Assembly (NCBI GenBank): GCA_023439045.1
Contig: JAEXOY010000036.1
Location: 62,001-126,000 of the forward strand
Reading direction: 5' to 3'
Origin: Bacillota bacterium
GTDB lineage: Bacteria; Bacillota; Clostridia; Acetivibrionales; DSM-1351
Length of the DNA: 64,000 nt
In this document: piece after piece, positions 1 to 8,404 of the stretch
Layout of the letters: the number at the start of each line of letters is the position of its first letter
How positions within the stretch are numbered: position 1 is the first letter of the stretch
Notes under the pieces: model-generated
What the model saw: only the letters and a program-made list of their open reading frames with translations
Told to the model about the DNA's origin: nothing
The model's database searches: none
Program-made: the position numbers and the translations under genes

Positions 1-743
1 CAACCTACATGCGCCAGTCTGCATTAATTGTTCTGATGGCTCAAATGGGAAGCTTTGTGCCCGCTACAAGTGCCGAAATAGGTATAGCGGATAGAATATT
101 TACAAGGGTTGGGGCATCTGATGACCTCGCTTCAGGACAGAGTACCTTTATGGTAGAGATGACAGAGGTAGCAAATATCCTATCAAATGCTACACCAAAG
201 AGCTTGCTTATACTAGATGAGATTGGCCGTGGTACCAGTACCTTTGATGGCCTAAGTATTGCTTGGTCTGTCATTGAGTATATCGTAAATAAGGAAAGGC
301 TTGGAGCCAGAACCCTGTTTGCTACTCATTATCATGAGCTTACTGAGTTAGAGGGTAAGCTGTCCGGAATAAAGAATTACTGTATTACAGTAAAAGAACA
401 GGGCGAGGACATAATTTTCTTGCGTAAAATAATCCGTGGTGGTGCGGACGACAGCTATGGTATTCAGGTTGCCAGATTGGCAGGGGTTCCAAAGCCAGTT
501 ATTGAACGTGCCAAGGAAATTTTATCAGAGTTAGAGGACTCGGATATTAGTAAGAGAGATTCAAAGAAGAAGACAAAAAAACAGGTAGATGGTCAGATGG
601 ATCTTTTTGCTGCAGCACAGGCACAATCTACAGCTCAGCACATTGTTGACGATATAAAAAGAATAGATATCTCAAGGGTTACCCCAATAGATGCAATGAA
701 TATTCTTTATGAGCTACAAAAGAAGTGTCAGAGTAATGATTAA
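1..743 (+). CDS. mutS: DNA mismatch repair ATPase MutS, C-terminal part
   Basis: This is the C-terminal ATPase half of MutS, which recognises mismatches and recruits MutL. The gene is cut by the window edge: the first codons (T-Y-M-R-Q) are the tail of the Walker A loop, so the ATG at 9 is internal and not a start. Visible motifs are SFVPA, a Walker B/ABC-like segment ILDEIGRGTSTFDG near residue 70, and FATHYHEL. After these comes the helix-turn-helix dimer region ending in ELQKKCQSND. It is followed by mutL about 170 bp downstream on the same strand, the usual Firmicute arrangement. Family identity is certain; the N-terminal mismatch-binding domains lie outside the window. Confidence 0.97.
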   Translation, partial: TYMRQSALIVLMAQMGSFVPATSAEIGIADRIFTRVGASDDLASGQSTFMVEMTEVANILSNATPKSLLILDEIGRGTSTFDGLSIAWSVIEYIVNKERLGARTLFATHYHELTELEGKLSGIKNYCITVKEQGEDIIFLRKIIRGGADDSYGIQVARLAGVPKPVIERAKEILSELEDSDISKRDSKKKTKKQVDGQMDLFAAAQAQSTAQHIVDDIKRIDISRVTPIDAMNILYELQKKCQSND

Positions 744-771
744 TCGGGCTAAAGTGAGTTATCGTATTTTA

Positions 772-846
772 GATTATTGTATTCTAGATTATTGTATTTC
801 GGATTACTGTATTCTAGATTATTGAATTATGGATTATTGAATTATG
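772..846. repeat. 15-bp tandem repeat between mutS and mutL
   Basis: Five consecutive 15-bp units start at 772, 787, 802, 817 and 832, each of the form GATTATTGTATTCTA or GATTATTGAATTATG. Adjacent units are most alike, which suggests stepwise slippage duplication. No coding role is apparent. Confidence 0.85.
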
Positions 847-914
847 GACGAATTATAGATTTACTCGTAAATTAATTATTTAAATGTGATATATAAATAA
901 GTAAAGGAGGTACT

Positions 915-3209
915 ATGGGAAGCATTATTATTCTTGATGAAAATACATCTAATAAAATAGCTGCTGGTGAAGTGGTGGATAAGCCTGCATCAGTTGTCAA
1001 GGAATTGGTTGAAAATTCTATAGATGCTGGTGCTACAAGTATTTCCGTGGACATAAAAAATGGTGGAATTTCAGCTATACGAGTTACTGACAATGGTAAG
1101 GGTATATCTGAGGATGATGTTGTAATAGCATTTGAAAGGCATGCAACAAGCAAGATTAAGCGTGCTGAGGATCTCGACTCTATCCTCACAATGGGTTTTC
1201 GAGGTGAGGCGCTTGCAAGTATTGCTTCGGTTTCAAATGTTGAGCTTCAAACCAAGACTGCTGATAGCACATATGGTATGTATGTGAGCATTAGTGGTGG
1301 AAATATTCAGGAGGTTAGGCAGACAGGATGTAATGTCGGCACATCAATTACTATTAGGGATTTATTCTTTAATACTCCTGCAAGGTACAAGTTTCTAAAG
1401 AAAGATTCTACCGAAGCTGGATATATCTCTGATACTATGACACGAATTGCTTTGGGCTATCCAGAGATAGCATTTTCACTCACCAGTAATAGAATAAATG
1501 CACTCAGAACACCGGGAAATGGAGATCTGAAAAGTACTATTTTCAGCATTTACGGTAGAGAGGTTGTTAAAGACCTTATCGAGGTAAACTTTTCTGATGA
1601 AAAGCTCAAGGTTCACGGCTATGTTGGCAAGCCCGAAGCTGCTAGAGCTAATAGGACCTATCAATCATTATTTATTAATAGACGATATGTTAAAAGCAGG
1701 CTGGTTTCTTATGCTGTTGAACAAGCATACAGCAGTATTTTGATGAAAAATAGGTTCCCGTTTTTTGTTCTGAATATTACGCTCAACCCTTTATTGGTTG
1801 ACGCAAATGTACACCCTCAAAAAATGGAGGTACGGTTTGCTGACGAGAGTTACCTAACTAGAACAATATATATGGCTGTGGCTAGTGCACTTAGTGGTAA
1901 GGAACTGTTTGCGCCAGTTACAGTTACCAAAAAGGACCGAGAGCTATTTAAGTTCAATGGCGCTATAAATAAAGATTATGTTCAGCAGACAATGGATATT
2001 AACTCTGAAGCTGTCAATCTGCAGGGGAGTGTTAGCAAGCATGGTATTGATATAAAAGCAGATGGTGTCAGCAAGCATGGTATTGATATAAAAGCAGATG
2101 ATGTGAGCAAGCATGGTGTTAATATAAAATCAGATGATACGAGCAAGCAAGGTGTTAATATAAAATCAGATGATGCGAGCAAGCAAGGTGTTGATATAAA
2201 ATCAGCTAGTGGTCAGCAACCTCCTCAAGTGGATTATATTAAGAATAATTCCGAGTTGCAGCAACAAGCTTACACAGTTTCTGACAAGCAAGTGACCGCA
2301 CAGCTTCACGCCGAACTGAGCAAGCTTAATGATAATAACGTTGTACAAAGTAGTTTGAATGTTAATGAAAATATCGGTTGGGCCCAATCAATGCAAAAGC
2401 AGAATGCTGTACAGCCCGAGCAATCAACCGTTTCATCACATTCTGTACGAGAAAACGATATTGGCAAACCGCTTTTTCGTTATGAACATGAACAATCAAT
2501 CGGAGAAAGTGCTACTGGGAAGCCTCTTTTTAGTGCTGAGCATGAACAATCAATGCCAGAGAGTGCTACTGGAAATGCTAGTGCTATAAGCCAAACAGAG
2601 AGCACATTACAGCATAATGAAGACAATAACCTCTTATCAATGAGATATATTGGCCAGGCCTTTTTCACATATATTTTACTGCAAAATGGCGATGAGCTAG
2701 TAATGGTGGATCAGCACGCGGCCCATGAGAGAATTATATACGAAAGACTTAAGATCAAATATGAATCCATGGAAAACCTCACACAGCTATTGCTAGAGCC
2801 AGTGGTTCTCCATTTACAGCCTGTTGAGCTTATATGTGCAACGTCCAATGAGGAGCTGTTCTCACGAATAGGAATGATGTTTGAGGATTTTGGCAATAAT
2901 TCAATTATAATTAGGGGAGTGCCCTACGCGGCAGCAGAATGTTCCCCTGCGGAATTATTCCAAGAGCTGCTTAACAAGCTTCAGAATAGTGCGAAGCCTA
3001 TTAATACACCTGTTGCTGATGAAATACTTCATACTGTTGCCTGCAAGGCAGCCATTAAGGCAAATAAAAAGCTAAATGAAGCTGAGGTTCAGCAATTACT
3101 TTTGGAATTATCAAGAACAGGCTCAAAATACACCTGTCCACATGGAAGGCCAACTGTTATAAGGCTTACGAAATATGAGATAGAGAAGATGTTTAAGCGT
3201 ATAGTGTAG
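915..3209 (+). CDS. mutL: DNA mismatch repair endonuclease MutL
   Basis: MutL couples mismatch recognition by MutS to strand incision. The N-terminal GHKL ATPase shows ENSIDAGA, DNGKGI and GFRGEAL motifs within residues 35-105, followed by the transducer domain to about residue 330. The C-terminal domain has the endonuclease motif DQHAAHERIIYE, plus ACKAAIKANKKL and CPHGRP, so this is the nicking type of MutL found in bacteria without MutH. At 764 residues it is longer than usual; the extra length is a low-complexity linker with a 12-residue tandem repeat. The ATG is preceded by a near-perfect AAAGGAGGT site at 902-910. Co-directional with mutS. Confidence 0.97.
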   Translation: MGSIIILDENTSNKIAAGEVVDKPASVVKELVENSIDAGATSISVDIKNGGISAIRVTDNGKGISEDDVVIAFERHATSKIKRAEDLDSILTMGFRGEALASIASVSNVELQTKTADSTYGMYVSISGGNIQEVRQTGCNVGTSITIRDLFFNTPARYKFLKKDSTEAGYISDTMTRIALGYPEIAFSLTSNRINALRTPGNGDLKSTIFSIYGREVVKDLIEVNFSDEKLKVHGYVGKPEAARANRTYQSLFINRRYVKSRLVSYAVEQAYSSILMKNRFPFFVLNITLNPLLVDANVHPQKMEVRFADESYLTRTIYMAVASALSGKELFAPVTVTKKDRELFKFNGAINKDYVQQTMDINSEAVNLQGSVSKHGIDIKADGVSKHGIDIKADDVSKHGVNIKSDDTSKQGVNIKSDDASKQGVDIKSASGQQPPQVDYIKNNSELQQQAYTVSDKQVTAQLHAELSKLNDNNVVQSSLNVNENIGWAQSMQKQNAVQPEQSTVSSHSVRENDIGKPLFRYEHEQSIGESATGKPLFSAEHEQSMPESATGNASAISQTESTLQHNEDNNLLSMRYIGQAFFTYILLQNGDELVMVDQHAAHERIIYERLKIKYESMENLTQLLLEPVVLHLQPVELICATSNEELFSRIGMMFEDFGNNSIIIRGVPYAAAECSPAELFQELLNKLQNSAKPINTPVADEILHTVACKAAIKANKKLNEAEVQQLLLELSRTGSKYTCPHGRPTVIRLTKYEIEKMFKRIV
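2034..2213 (+). repeat. Five 36-bp in-frame repeats in the mutL linker
   Basis: The linker (residues 374-433) holds five 12-residue units of the form SKHGIDIKADGV, drifting to SKQGVDIKSASG. A 36-bp unit keeps the frame. The unit lies between the ATPase and endonuclease domains, where MutL proteins are normally disordered. Confidence 0.9.
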
Positions 3210-3270
3210 TCAGAACAATGAATATGTTCTGGCTACTAACTATTAATTTCATAGTATATAACTATTTATA

Positions 3271-3358
3271 AACTGATAGCATATATCTATTTAAAACTGA
3301 TAGCATATATCTATTTAAAAACTGATAGCATATATCTATTTAAAAACTGAGGATAATA
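3271..3358. repeat. 24/25-bp tandem repeat upstream of miaA
   Basis: Units beginning AACTGATAGCATATATC start at 3271, 3295 and 3320. A final diverged copy at 3345 (AACTGAGGATAATAAA) supplies the ribosome binding site GAGG just before the miaA ATG. The repeat therefore runs directly into the translation start. Confidence 0.85.
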
Positions 3359-3360
3359 AA

Positions 3361-4296
3361 ATGCAAAATGTTATAGTTATTGTAGGGCCTACGGCTTCAG
3401 GGAAGACCAGCCTTTCCATTGATTTGGCTAAGCATTATAACGGTGAGATTATTTCTGCTGATTCAATGCAGATATACAAATACATGGATATCGGAACTGC
3501 TAAGCCCACAATCGAAGAGATGGAGGGTATTAAGCACTATCTGATTGATGAGGTTAATCCTGATGAAGACTTCAACGTTGTTAAATATACACAATTGGCT
3601 AACCAGTATATTGAAGAAATATTCTCAAAGGGAAAACAGCCTATAATTGTTGGTGGAACGGGACTTTATGTAAGCTCACTAGTAAATAATATTACGTTTA
3701 GCGAGTCTGAGTGCGACCCTGAGCTTAGAAATAAACTTCAGCAGGAAGCAGATGAGTATGGTGCACAGTACTTGCATGATAAACTCAGCAATGTTGATCC
3801 GGAAGCAGCAGATAGCATACATCCTAATAATATAAAGAGAGTAATAAGAGCACTTGAAATCTTCTATCAGACACAGAAGCCCAAAGCCTTTCATAATGAG
3901 CAATCCAAGCAAACGCCTCCAAAATACAACTATATTTTGCTTGGTCTTAATATGGAGCGAGAACTGCTTTATTCAAGAATTAACAAGCGCGTAGATATTA
4001 TGCTGGAGGCTGGGCTACTAGAAGAAGTAAAGCATATCATTAAATTGGGTTATGGCGACTGTAATATTGCAATGCAGGGGATAGGATATAAGCAAATAAT
4101 TTCATATCTCAATGGTGATATCTCCTTTGAAGAAGCAATAGAACTTATAAAAAGAGATTCCCGCAGGTATGCTAAACGCCAATTAACCTGGTTCAGAAGA
4201 ATGAATGAAATTAATTGGTTAAATGTAGATAATATTGGAAATAATGATAATGTTGTAAGCTCTGCAATTGCTATTATTGATGGGCTATTGAGATAA
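3361..4296 (+). CDS. miaA: tRNA dimethylallyltransferase MiaA
   Basis: MiaA transfers a dimethylallyl group to A37 of tRNAs that read UNN codons. The P-loop GPTASGKTSLS is at residues 9-19, followed by the typical SADSMQIYKYMDIGTAKP segment, GGTGLY near residue 100, and the C-terminal QGIGYKQI and RRYAKRQLTWFRR motifs. The length of 311 residues is normal. The start is the ATG 10 bp after GAGG. mutL-miaA-hfq is a conserved Clostridia order, and all three genes are on the plus strand here. Confidence 0.97.
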   Translation: MQNVIVIVGPTASGKTSLSIDLAKHYNGEIISADSMQIYKYMDIGTAKPTIEEMEGIKHYLIDEVNPDEDFNVVKYTQLANQYIEEIFSKGKQPIIVGGTGLYVSSLVNNITFSESECDPELRNKLQQEADEYGAQYLHDKLSNVDPEAADSIHPNNIKRVIRALEIFYQTQKPKAFHNEQSKQTPPKYNYILLGLNMERELLYSRINKRVDIMLEAGLLEEVKHIIKLGYGDCNIAMQGIGYKQIISYLNGDISFEEAIELIKRDSRRYAKRQLTWFRRMNEINWLNVDNIGNNDNVVSSAIAIIDGLLR

Positions 4297-4330
4297 ATTA
4301 GTATCTCTAGGGCAATAGGTGTTGCACGAT

Positions 4331-4355
4331 GTTTAATTTTCCTGTAAAATTAAAC
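4331..4355. repeat. Perfect inverted repeat between miaA and hfq
   Basis: Ten-base arms GTTTAATTTT and AAAATTAAAC flank a 5-base loop. No T-run follows, so it is probably not an intrinsic terminator. It would form an mRNA hairpin just upstream of hfq. Confidence 0.6.
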
Positions 4356-4392
4356 CACAGATATATAAAAAAACTTAAGGAGTGGATCTATT

Positions 4393-4638
4393 TTGGTGAA
4401 GAATACAATTAACCTGCAAGACATTTTTTTGAATCAAGTAAGGAAAGAACATATTGCTGTTACTATTTATTTGACAAATGGTTTTCAGCTTAAGGGTATG
4501 GTAAAGGGCTTTGATAATTTTACAGTTGTATTGGACAGTGATGGAAAGCAGCAGCTAGTATATAAGCATGCAATATCAACCATTAGCCCAATGAAGGTTG
4601 TAAACCTTATCTTTAATGAGCAAAACAAGGAACAATAA
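4393..4638 (+). CDS. hfq: RNA chaperone Hfq
   Basis: Hfq is the Sm-like hexameric RNA-binding protein that helps small RNAs pair with mRNAs. The 81-residue protein shows the Sm1 region NLQDIFLNQVRKE, the TIYLTNGFQLKGMVKGFDNFTV-type core and the Sm2 segment YKHAISTISP. The AAGGAG site at 4377-4382 fits either TTG 4393 or GTG 4396 as the start. The stop region is part of a threefold 31-bp repeat. A bidirectional terminator separates it from convergent lexA. Confidence 0.96.
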   Translation: MVKNTINLQDIFLNQVRKEHIAVTIYLTNGFQLKGMVKGFDNFTVVLDSDGKQQLVYKHAISTISPMKVVNLIFNEQNKEQ

Positions 4639-4717
4639 TTCAGTGGTAAGAACTAAACAAGTAACAGTAATTCAGTGGTAAGAATAAACAAGGAACAGTA
4701 TTTTAGTGATAAGATCA
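4623..4717. repeat. 31-bp repeat spanning the hfq stop codon
   Basis: Three units begin with AAACAAGGAACA-like sequence at 4623, 4655 and 4686. The first contains the last codons of hfq (N-K-E-Q-stop), so coding sequence plus stop has been duplicated into the intergenic DNA. Confidence 0.85.
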
Positions 4718-4768
4718 AAAAACAATTTAATAGAAATAAATAAAAGATACATATAAAAATGTATTTAA

Positions 4769-4807
4769 AAAAGAGTCTCGACTATTTAAATAGAACGAGA
4801 CTCTTTT
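4769..4807. terminator. Bidirectional terminator between hfq and lexA
   Basis: A perfect 12-bp stem (AAAAGAGTCTCG / CGAGACTCTTTT) with a 15-base loop is flanked by A-rich and T-rich ends. It lies between the convergent hfq and lexA and can serve both. Confidence 0.9.
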
Positions 4808-4810
4808 GTA

Positions 4811-5461
4811 TTACATCCTTCTGAATACTCCAATAACCTTACCCAAAATAGATAGCTCATCTTTTACAATAATAGGCTCCAGACTACTGTTTTGTGGCTG
4901 AAGTCTGTAATGCCCCTTTTCTTTGTAAAAAGTCTTACAAGTAGCTTCATCTCCAATAAGTGCAATTACTATATCACCATTTGAGGCAGTAGCTTGTTGC
5001 TTAACAAGGACAAAGTCCTTATCCAGTATACCAGCTTCAACCATGCTATCACCTTGAATTTTCAACATAAAAGCATCACCATTTTGCACAAAATCAACTG
5101 GTAAGGGGAAAGTGTCTGTTATGTTTTCTACTGCTAAAATAGGTTGACCAGCAGTAACCCTACCTACAACAGGAACATCTACCATTTCACGTGTTGTATA
5201 ATAGCCCGCTCTGTTGGAATTGGCAGTAGGGAAGGTATTCTTTTCTTTATTAACGATTTTAATAGCTCTAGGCTTGGTTGGATCTTTTTGGAGTTTACCA
5301 CTTTCAATAAGCTTCTCTAAATAGCAATGAACAGTTGAGGTAGATTTAAAACCAACTGCAGAGCATATTTCTCTGACAGATGGGGGATATCCATTTTCAA
5401 CAACACATTTATTTACGTAATTAAGTATCTCTTGCTGCTTATTTGAATTCTTTTTAGACAT
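4811..5461 (-). CDS. lexA: SOS repressor LexA
   Basis: LexA represses SOS genes and self-cleaves when stimulated by RecA filaments. The start chosen is the ATG at 5461 (MSKKNSNK), because GAGGTG lies just upstream; a longer frame to 5521 has no such site. The 216-residue product has an N-terminal winged helix-turn-helix (EICSAVGFKSTSTVHCYLE, residues 31-49), the Ala104-Gly105 cleavage site in VVGRVTAGQP, and the catalytic Ser139 (GDSM) and Lys176. It is divergent from the yneA-like gene and shares SOS boxes with it, consistent with autoregulation. Confidence 0.97.
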   Translation of the reverse strand: MSKKNSNKQQEILNYVNKCVVENGYPPSVREICSAVGFKSTSTVHCYLEKLIESGKLQKDPTKPRAIKIVNKEKNTFPTANSNRAGYYTTREMVDVPVVGRVTAGQPILAVENITDTFPLPVDFVQNGDAFMLKIQGDSMVEAGILDKDFVLVKQQATASNGDIVIALIGDEATCKTFYKEKGHYRLQPQNSSLEPIIVKDELSILGKVIGVFRRM

Positions 5462-5492
5462 ATCACACCTCAAATATGTATATTTTAATAAC

Positions 5493-5531
5493 ATTTTAAC
5501 ATGATTGGTATTAAAAAGCAAACGAATGTTC
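5493..5531 (-). promoter_or_regulatory. lexA promoter with overlapping SOS box
   Basis: On the minus strand TTGCTT (5516-5521) and TAAAAT (5493-5498) are 17 bp apart. A near-consensus SOS box, GAACATTCGTTT (5520-5531), overlaps the -35 element and fits LexA autorepression. The box consensus GAACNNNNGTTC/T is established for Gram-positive bacteria. Confidence 0.8.
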
Positions 5532-5551
5532 GAATTTTTTATCTGGATATA

Positions 5552-5604
5552 TTGACAACAGAACGTATGTTCTGTAATATATAATTATAAAAGAACATAC
5601 GTTT
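5552..5604 (+). promoter_or_regulatory. yneA-like promoter with two SOS boxes
   Basis: TTGACA (5552-5557) and TAATAT (5575-5580) are exactly 17 bp apart. A perfect SOS box GAACGTATGTTC (5561-5572) fills the spacer, and a second, GAACATACGTTT (5593-5604), lies downstream of the -10. This is a strong promoter expected to be tightly closed by LexA. Confidence 0.92.
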
Positions 5605-5625
5605 GTTTAGAAAGGATGTACATAT

Positions 5626-5958
5626 ATGAATACTAAAAAGAATAATTATAAAAAACCAGTGAAAAATACTAAAAGGACAAGATATACATTAAAAAACAGA
5701 AAGAGATTTTTTACATTGCTTATGATTCTTTGTGTTGTTATCTTTACTACTGTTTATACTACAAATGTTTTTGGTGCTAAACCAGTTACATATGAAAATG
5801 TTGTTGTCGACAAGGGCGATACACTTTGGAGTATAGCGAGCAAATATACACATAGTGATATCAGGGGATACATACGCGAGATTAAAGCAATAAACAATCT
5901 TGAATCATCTACTATTTTTGAGAATACCGTACTTGTTGTACCTGTTGAAACTGAGTAA
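5626..5958 (+). CDS. yneA: YneA-like SOS cell-division inhibitor (TM + LysM)
   Basis: The 110-residue protein has a basic N-terminus, one membrane segment (about residues 27-50) and a C-terminal LysM domain (VVDKGDTLWSIASKYTHSD...VLVVP). Size, layout and divergent position from lexA match YneA of Bacillus, which delays septation during DNA damage. The promoter carries two SOS boxes, which strongly supports the assignment. The AAAGGATG site before the ATG is adequate. The gene's last codons start a run of 25-bp tandem repeats. A generic LysM protein is possible but less likely given the regulation. Confidence 0.85.
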   Translation: MNTKKNNYKKPVKNTKRTRYTLKNRKRFFTLLMILCVVIFTTVYTTNVFGAKPVTYENVVVDKGDTLWSIASKYTHSDIRGYIREIKAINNLESSTIFENTVLVVPVETE

Positions 5959-6115
5959 CCCTAAATCTATTGAAAGTGAGTAACTCTAAATCTATTGAAA
6001 GTGAGTAGTTCAAAATCTGTTTATATGAGTAGCTCTGAAACTGTTAAATTACGTTGAAAGTGAGTAGCTCGTAATATGTTAAAAGTAGGTAATTCTAAGC
6101 CTGTTGAACGTGAGT
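5945..6115. repeat. Degenerate 25-bp repeat spanning the yneA stop
   Basis: TTGAAAnTGAGTAAnnCTAAATCTA units start at 5945, 5970 and 5995 and decay downstream to about 6115. The first unit contains the last yneA codons and its TAA. Most of the 240-bp gap before the next gene is made of this repeat. Confidence 0.8.
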
Positions 6116-6134
6116 TGTACTGAACTTTTGCAAT

Positions 6135-6163
6135 TTGACAATTCAATTAGCTGGTAGTATTAT
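6135..6163 (+). promoter_or_regulatory. Promoter of the Ehr operon
   Basis: TTGACA (6135-6140) and TATTAT (6158-6163) are 17 bp apart, about 60 bp before the first gene of the complex-I-like operon. An overlapping TATAAT at 6161 would give a 20-bp spacer. No operator is evident. Confidence 0.7.
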
Positions 6164-6222
6164 AATTCTAGTGTTGTTGCTTGATTTGACATAATTTTAT
6201 GTATTTTGGGGGCCTTTTGACA

Positions 6223-8286
6223 ATGACATCAGAGTTAATTGCTAATATGTTTTTTATTGGATGCATTTTATTTTTAGTCGGTGCAATTGTACCTTTTTTT
6301 ACATATAGAAATCCTACCTATTCAAATACTATTTCCGGGATAGCTAGCTGTTTGGCCAGTGCTATCATTCTTTTTGCATCCATATATAAGCTTTTATTTT
6401 TAAATGATATTAGTATCAACTTTGATATTAATACTAACATTCCTTTTTTAAGTGTAAGTTTTAATATTGATAACTTATCTACATTCTTTATATCTATAAT
6501 TTCTTTGGTATCATTGATTGTTTCAATTTATTCATTTGGATATATGAAGCATTATTATTACAGAAGAAATATTTGTCTGTTTTCTTTATTCTATAATACT
6601 TTTATTTTGACTTTGTTACTACTTGTTTCAAGCAGTAATCTTTTACTCTTCCTTATACTTTGGGAGCTAATGGCTCTTACCTCATACTTCTTGGTAATCT
6701 ATGAGCACGACAAAGATGACGTTCAAAAGTCGGGCCGTATTTACATAATCATGACACATATTGGGACTGCTTTTATTATTGCAGCATTCAGTATGATAGC
6801 GTATTACGGTGGTAGTTTTGAACTGGCTAATATTAATGCCTCTCAGATTCCTACTAGTTCTGCTAGCATTATCTTTATATTCCTTACCATTGGATTTGGC
6901 ACAAAAGCCGGAATTTTTCCGCTTCATATATGGCTACCTTCGGCGCATCCCGTTGCTCCTAGCAATATATCAGCGCTTATGTCAGGTGTTATGATAAAAA
7001 TGTCAGTATACGGTTTATTGAGAGTACTATTTGACATCTTTGAAGGCAACGCATATTGGTGGGGAATAGTGCTTCTTGTTCTTGGCTTTGTATCTGCAAT
7101 ACTAGGTATATCATATGCAGTAGTATCAACGGTAAATATCAAGAGAATGCTAGCATATTCAAGTATAGAAAATATGGGTATAATTTTTTGCGGAATTGGT
7201 ATAATGCTTATTGCCAGGGCAGCAGACAACCCATTTTTACTAGCGATTTCACTAACAATAACACTTCTACATACACTCAATCATTCTATATTTAAATCCT
7301 TGCTATTTATGGGAGCTGGTGCTATTCAGGTTTCGGCAGGTACAAAGAATATAGAAAAGCTTGGTGGCCTGATTAAAAAAATGCCGATAGCTTCTCTGTT
7401 TATATTAGTAGGCTGTTTGGCTATATCTGCTGTTCCACCATTCAATGGTTTCCTTAGTGAATATATGATCTTTCAAACACTTATTAGCGGTATAACCTAT
7501 TTTCTTTCCATTTCAAAGTTATATCTTGCAATTATTTTGCTAATTGCTGCAATTGTATTGGCGCTTACAGGTGCTTTGGTAGCATATTGCTTTGTTAAAC
7601 TGTTTGGAATAGCTTTTCTTGGAGTGCCCAGAAGCACTTCATCTAAAAATGCAGTTGAATCAGATAAATCAATGCTCGCAGCACTTGGAATTGGTAGTGT
7701 GTTGTGTGTTATACTAGGCGTTTTCCCTAAACTAATTATTTACTATATAGACAAGATAAGTCAGCAGTTAATAGGCTCAAGTCTGTTTGATAGCAGTTGG
7801 TCATTAAGTAAGCTACCCGTTTATCCCATTGGCAGTGGTAAGCTTGAGTTGTCAATACTGGGGATTTCTGCAGTGTTACTTATTTGTGGTGCTATAGTAG
7901 TTTCAGTGATACTTATTTTAAGAAAAAGAACCTCTATAACTCGTTATTCTACATGGGATTGTGGCTTTCAGCAGCTAAATTGCAAAATGCAGTACACTGG
8001 CATTGGATTTTCTAAGCCACTTACCATTATCTTCAGAGGTCTATTTAAACCTTCGAGAGAAATGTCTGTTATAGAAGGGGAGGGCCCTTATTTTGTTAAG
8101 AGCGGGGTATACAAGATTTCCACTGTAAAGGTTTTTGAAAAGTACCTCTATATTCCTATTGTTAAATTCTTTATAAATTTCTCTAGGAAAATGAGATTCT
8201 CCGTGCAAACAGGAAGTGTGCACACTTATTTATTTTACTTTTTTGCTGCACTTATTGTAATGCTTGTTTACTTCATTATAAATTAG
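6223..8286 (+). CDS. Ehr/hydrogenase-4 HyfB-like antiporter subunit
   Basis: A large multi-membrane-span protein of the NuoL/MrpA antiporter-like family, closest in layout to HyfB/HycC of hydrogenase-4. Conserved features are LWELMALTSYFLVIYEH, FGTKAGIFPLHIWLPSAHPVAPS and the helix with LLHTLNHSIFKSLLFMGAG, all typical of proton-translocating subunits. The long C-terminal extension with YSTWDCGF is characteristic of HyfB. I take ATG 6223 as start because GGGGG at 6208-6212 is well placed; an in-frame ATG at 6199 lacks such a site. It heads an operon of HyfB-C-E-F-G-(H/I) type. It probably forms one ion-pumping module of the membrane arm. Confidence 0.9.
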   Translation: MTSELIANMFFIGCILFLVGAIVPFFTYRNPTYSNTISGIASCLASAIILFASIYKLLFLNDISINFDINTNIPFLSVSFNIDNLSTFFISIISLVSLIVSIYSFGYMKHYYYRRNICLFSLFYNTFILTLLLLVSSSNLLLFLILWELMALTSYFLVIYEHDKDDVQKSGRIYIIMTHIGTAFIIAAFSMIAYYGGSFELANINASQIPTSSASIIFIFLTIGFGTKAGIFPLHIWLPSAHPVAPSNISALMSGVMIKMSVYGLLRVLFDIFEGNAYWWGIVLLVLGFVSAILGISYAVVSTVNIKRMLAYSSIENMGIIFCGIGIMLIARAADNPFLLAISLTITLLHTLNHSIFKSLLFMGAGAIQVSAGTKNIEKLGGLIKKMPIASLFILVGCLAISAVPPFNGFLSEYMIFQTLISGITYFLSISKLYLAIILLIAAIVLALTGALVAYCFVKLFGIAFLGVPRSTSSKNAVESDKSMLAALGIGSVLCVILGVFPKLIIYYIDKISQQLIGSSLFDSSWSLSKLPVYPIGSGKLELSILGISAVLLICGAIVVSVILILRKRTSITRYSTWDCGFQQLNCKMQYTGIGFSKPLTIIFRGLFKPSREMSVIEGEGPYFVKSGVYKISTVKVFEKYLYIPIVKFFINFSRKMRFSVQTGSVHTYLFYFFAALIVMLVYFIIN

Positions 8287-8310
8287 TGATTTGCATTAAA
8301 TTGAATGAAC

Positions 8311-8384
8311 AGACTAAAATGCTATATTGAATTAATACTTATATTGTATTAAAAGACTACATTGCTATATTGAATTAATACTTC
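8311..8384. repeat. Duplicated 44-bp segment between hyfB- and hyfC-like genes
   Basis: The segment beginning AGACTAAAATGCTATATTGA (8311) recurs at 8355 as AGACTACATTGCTATATTGA, continuing identically for ten more bases. The copies lie directly before the ribosome binding site of the next gene. Confidence 0.8.
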
Positions 8385-8404
8385 TATAGAAAAGGACTTT
8401 GGTT

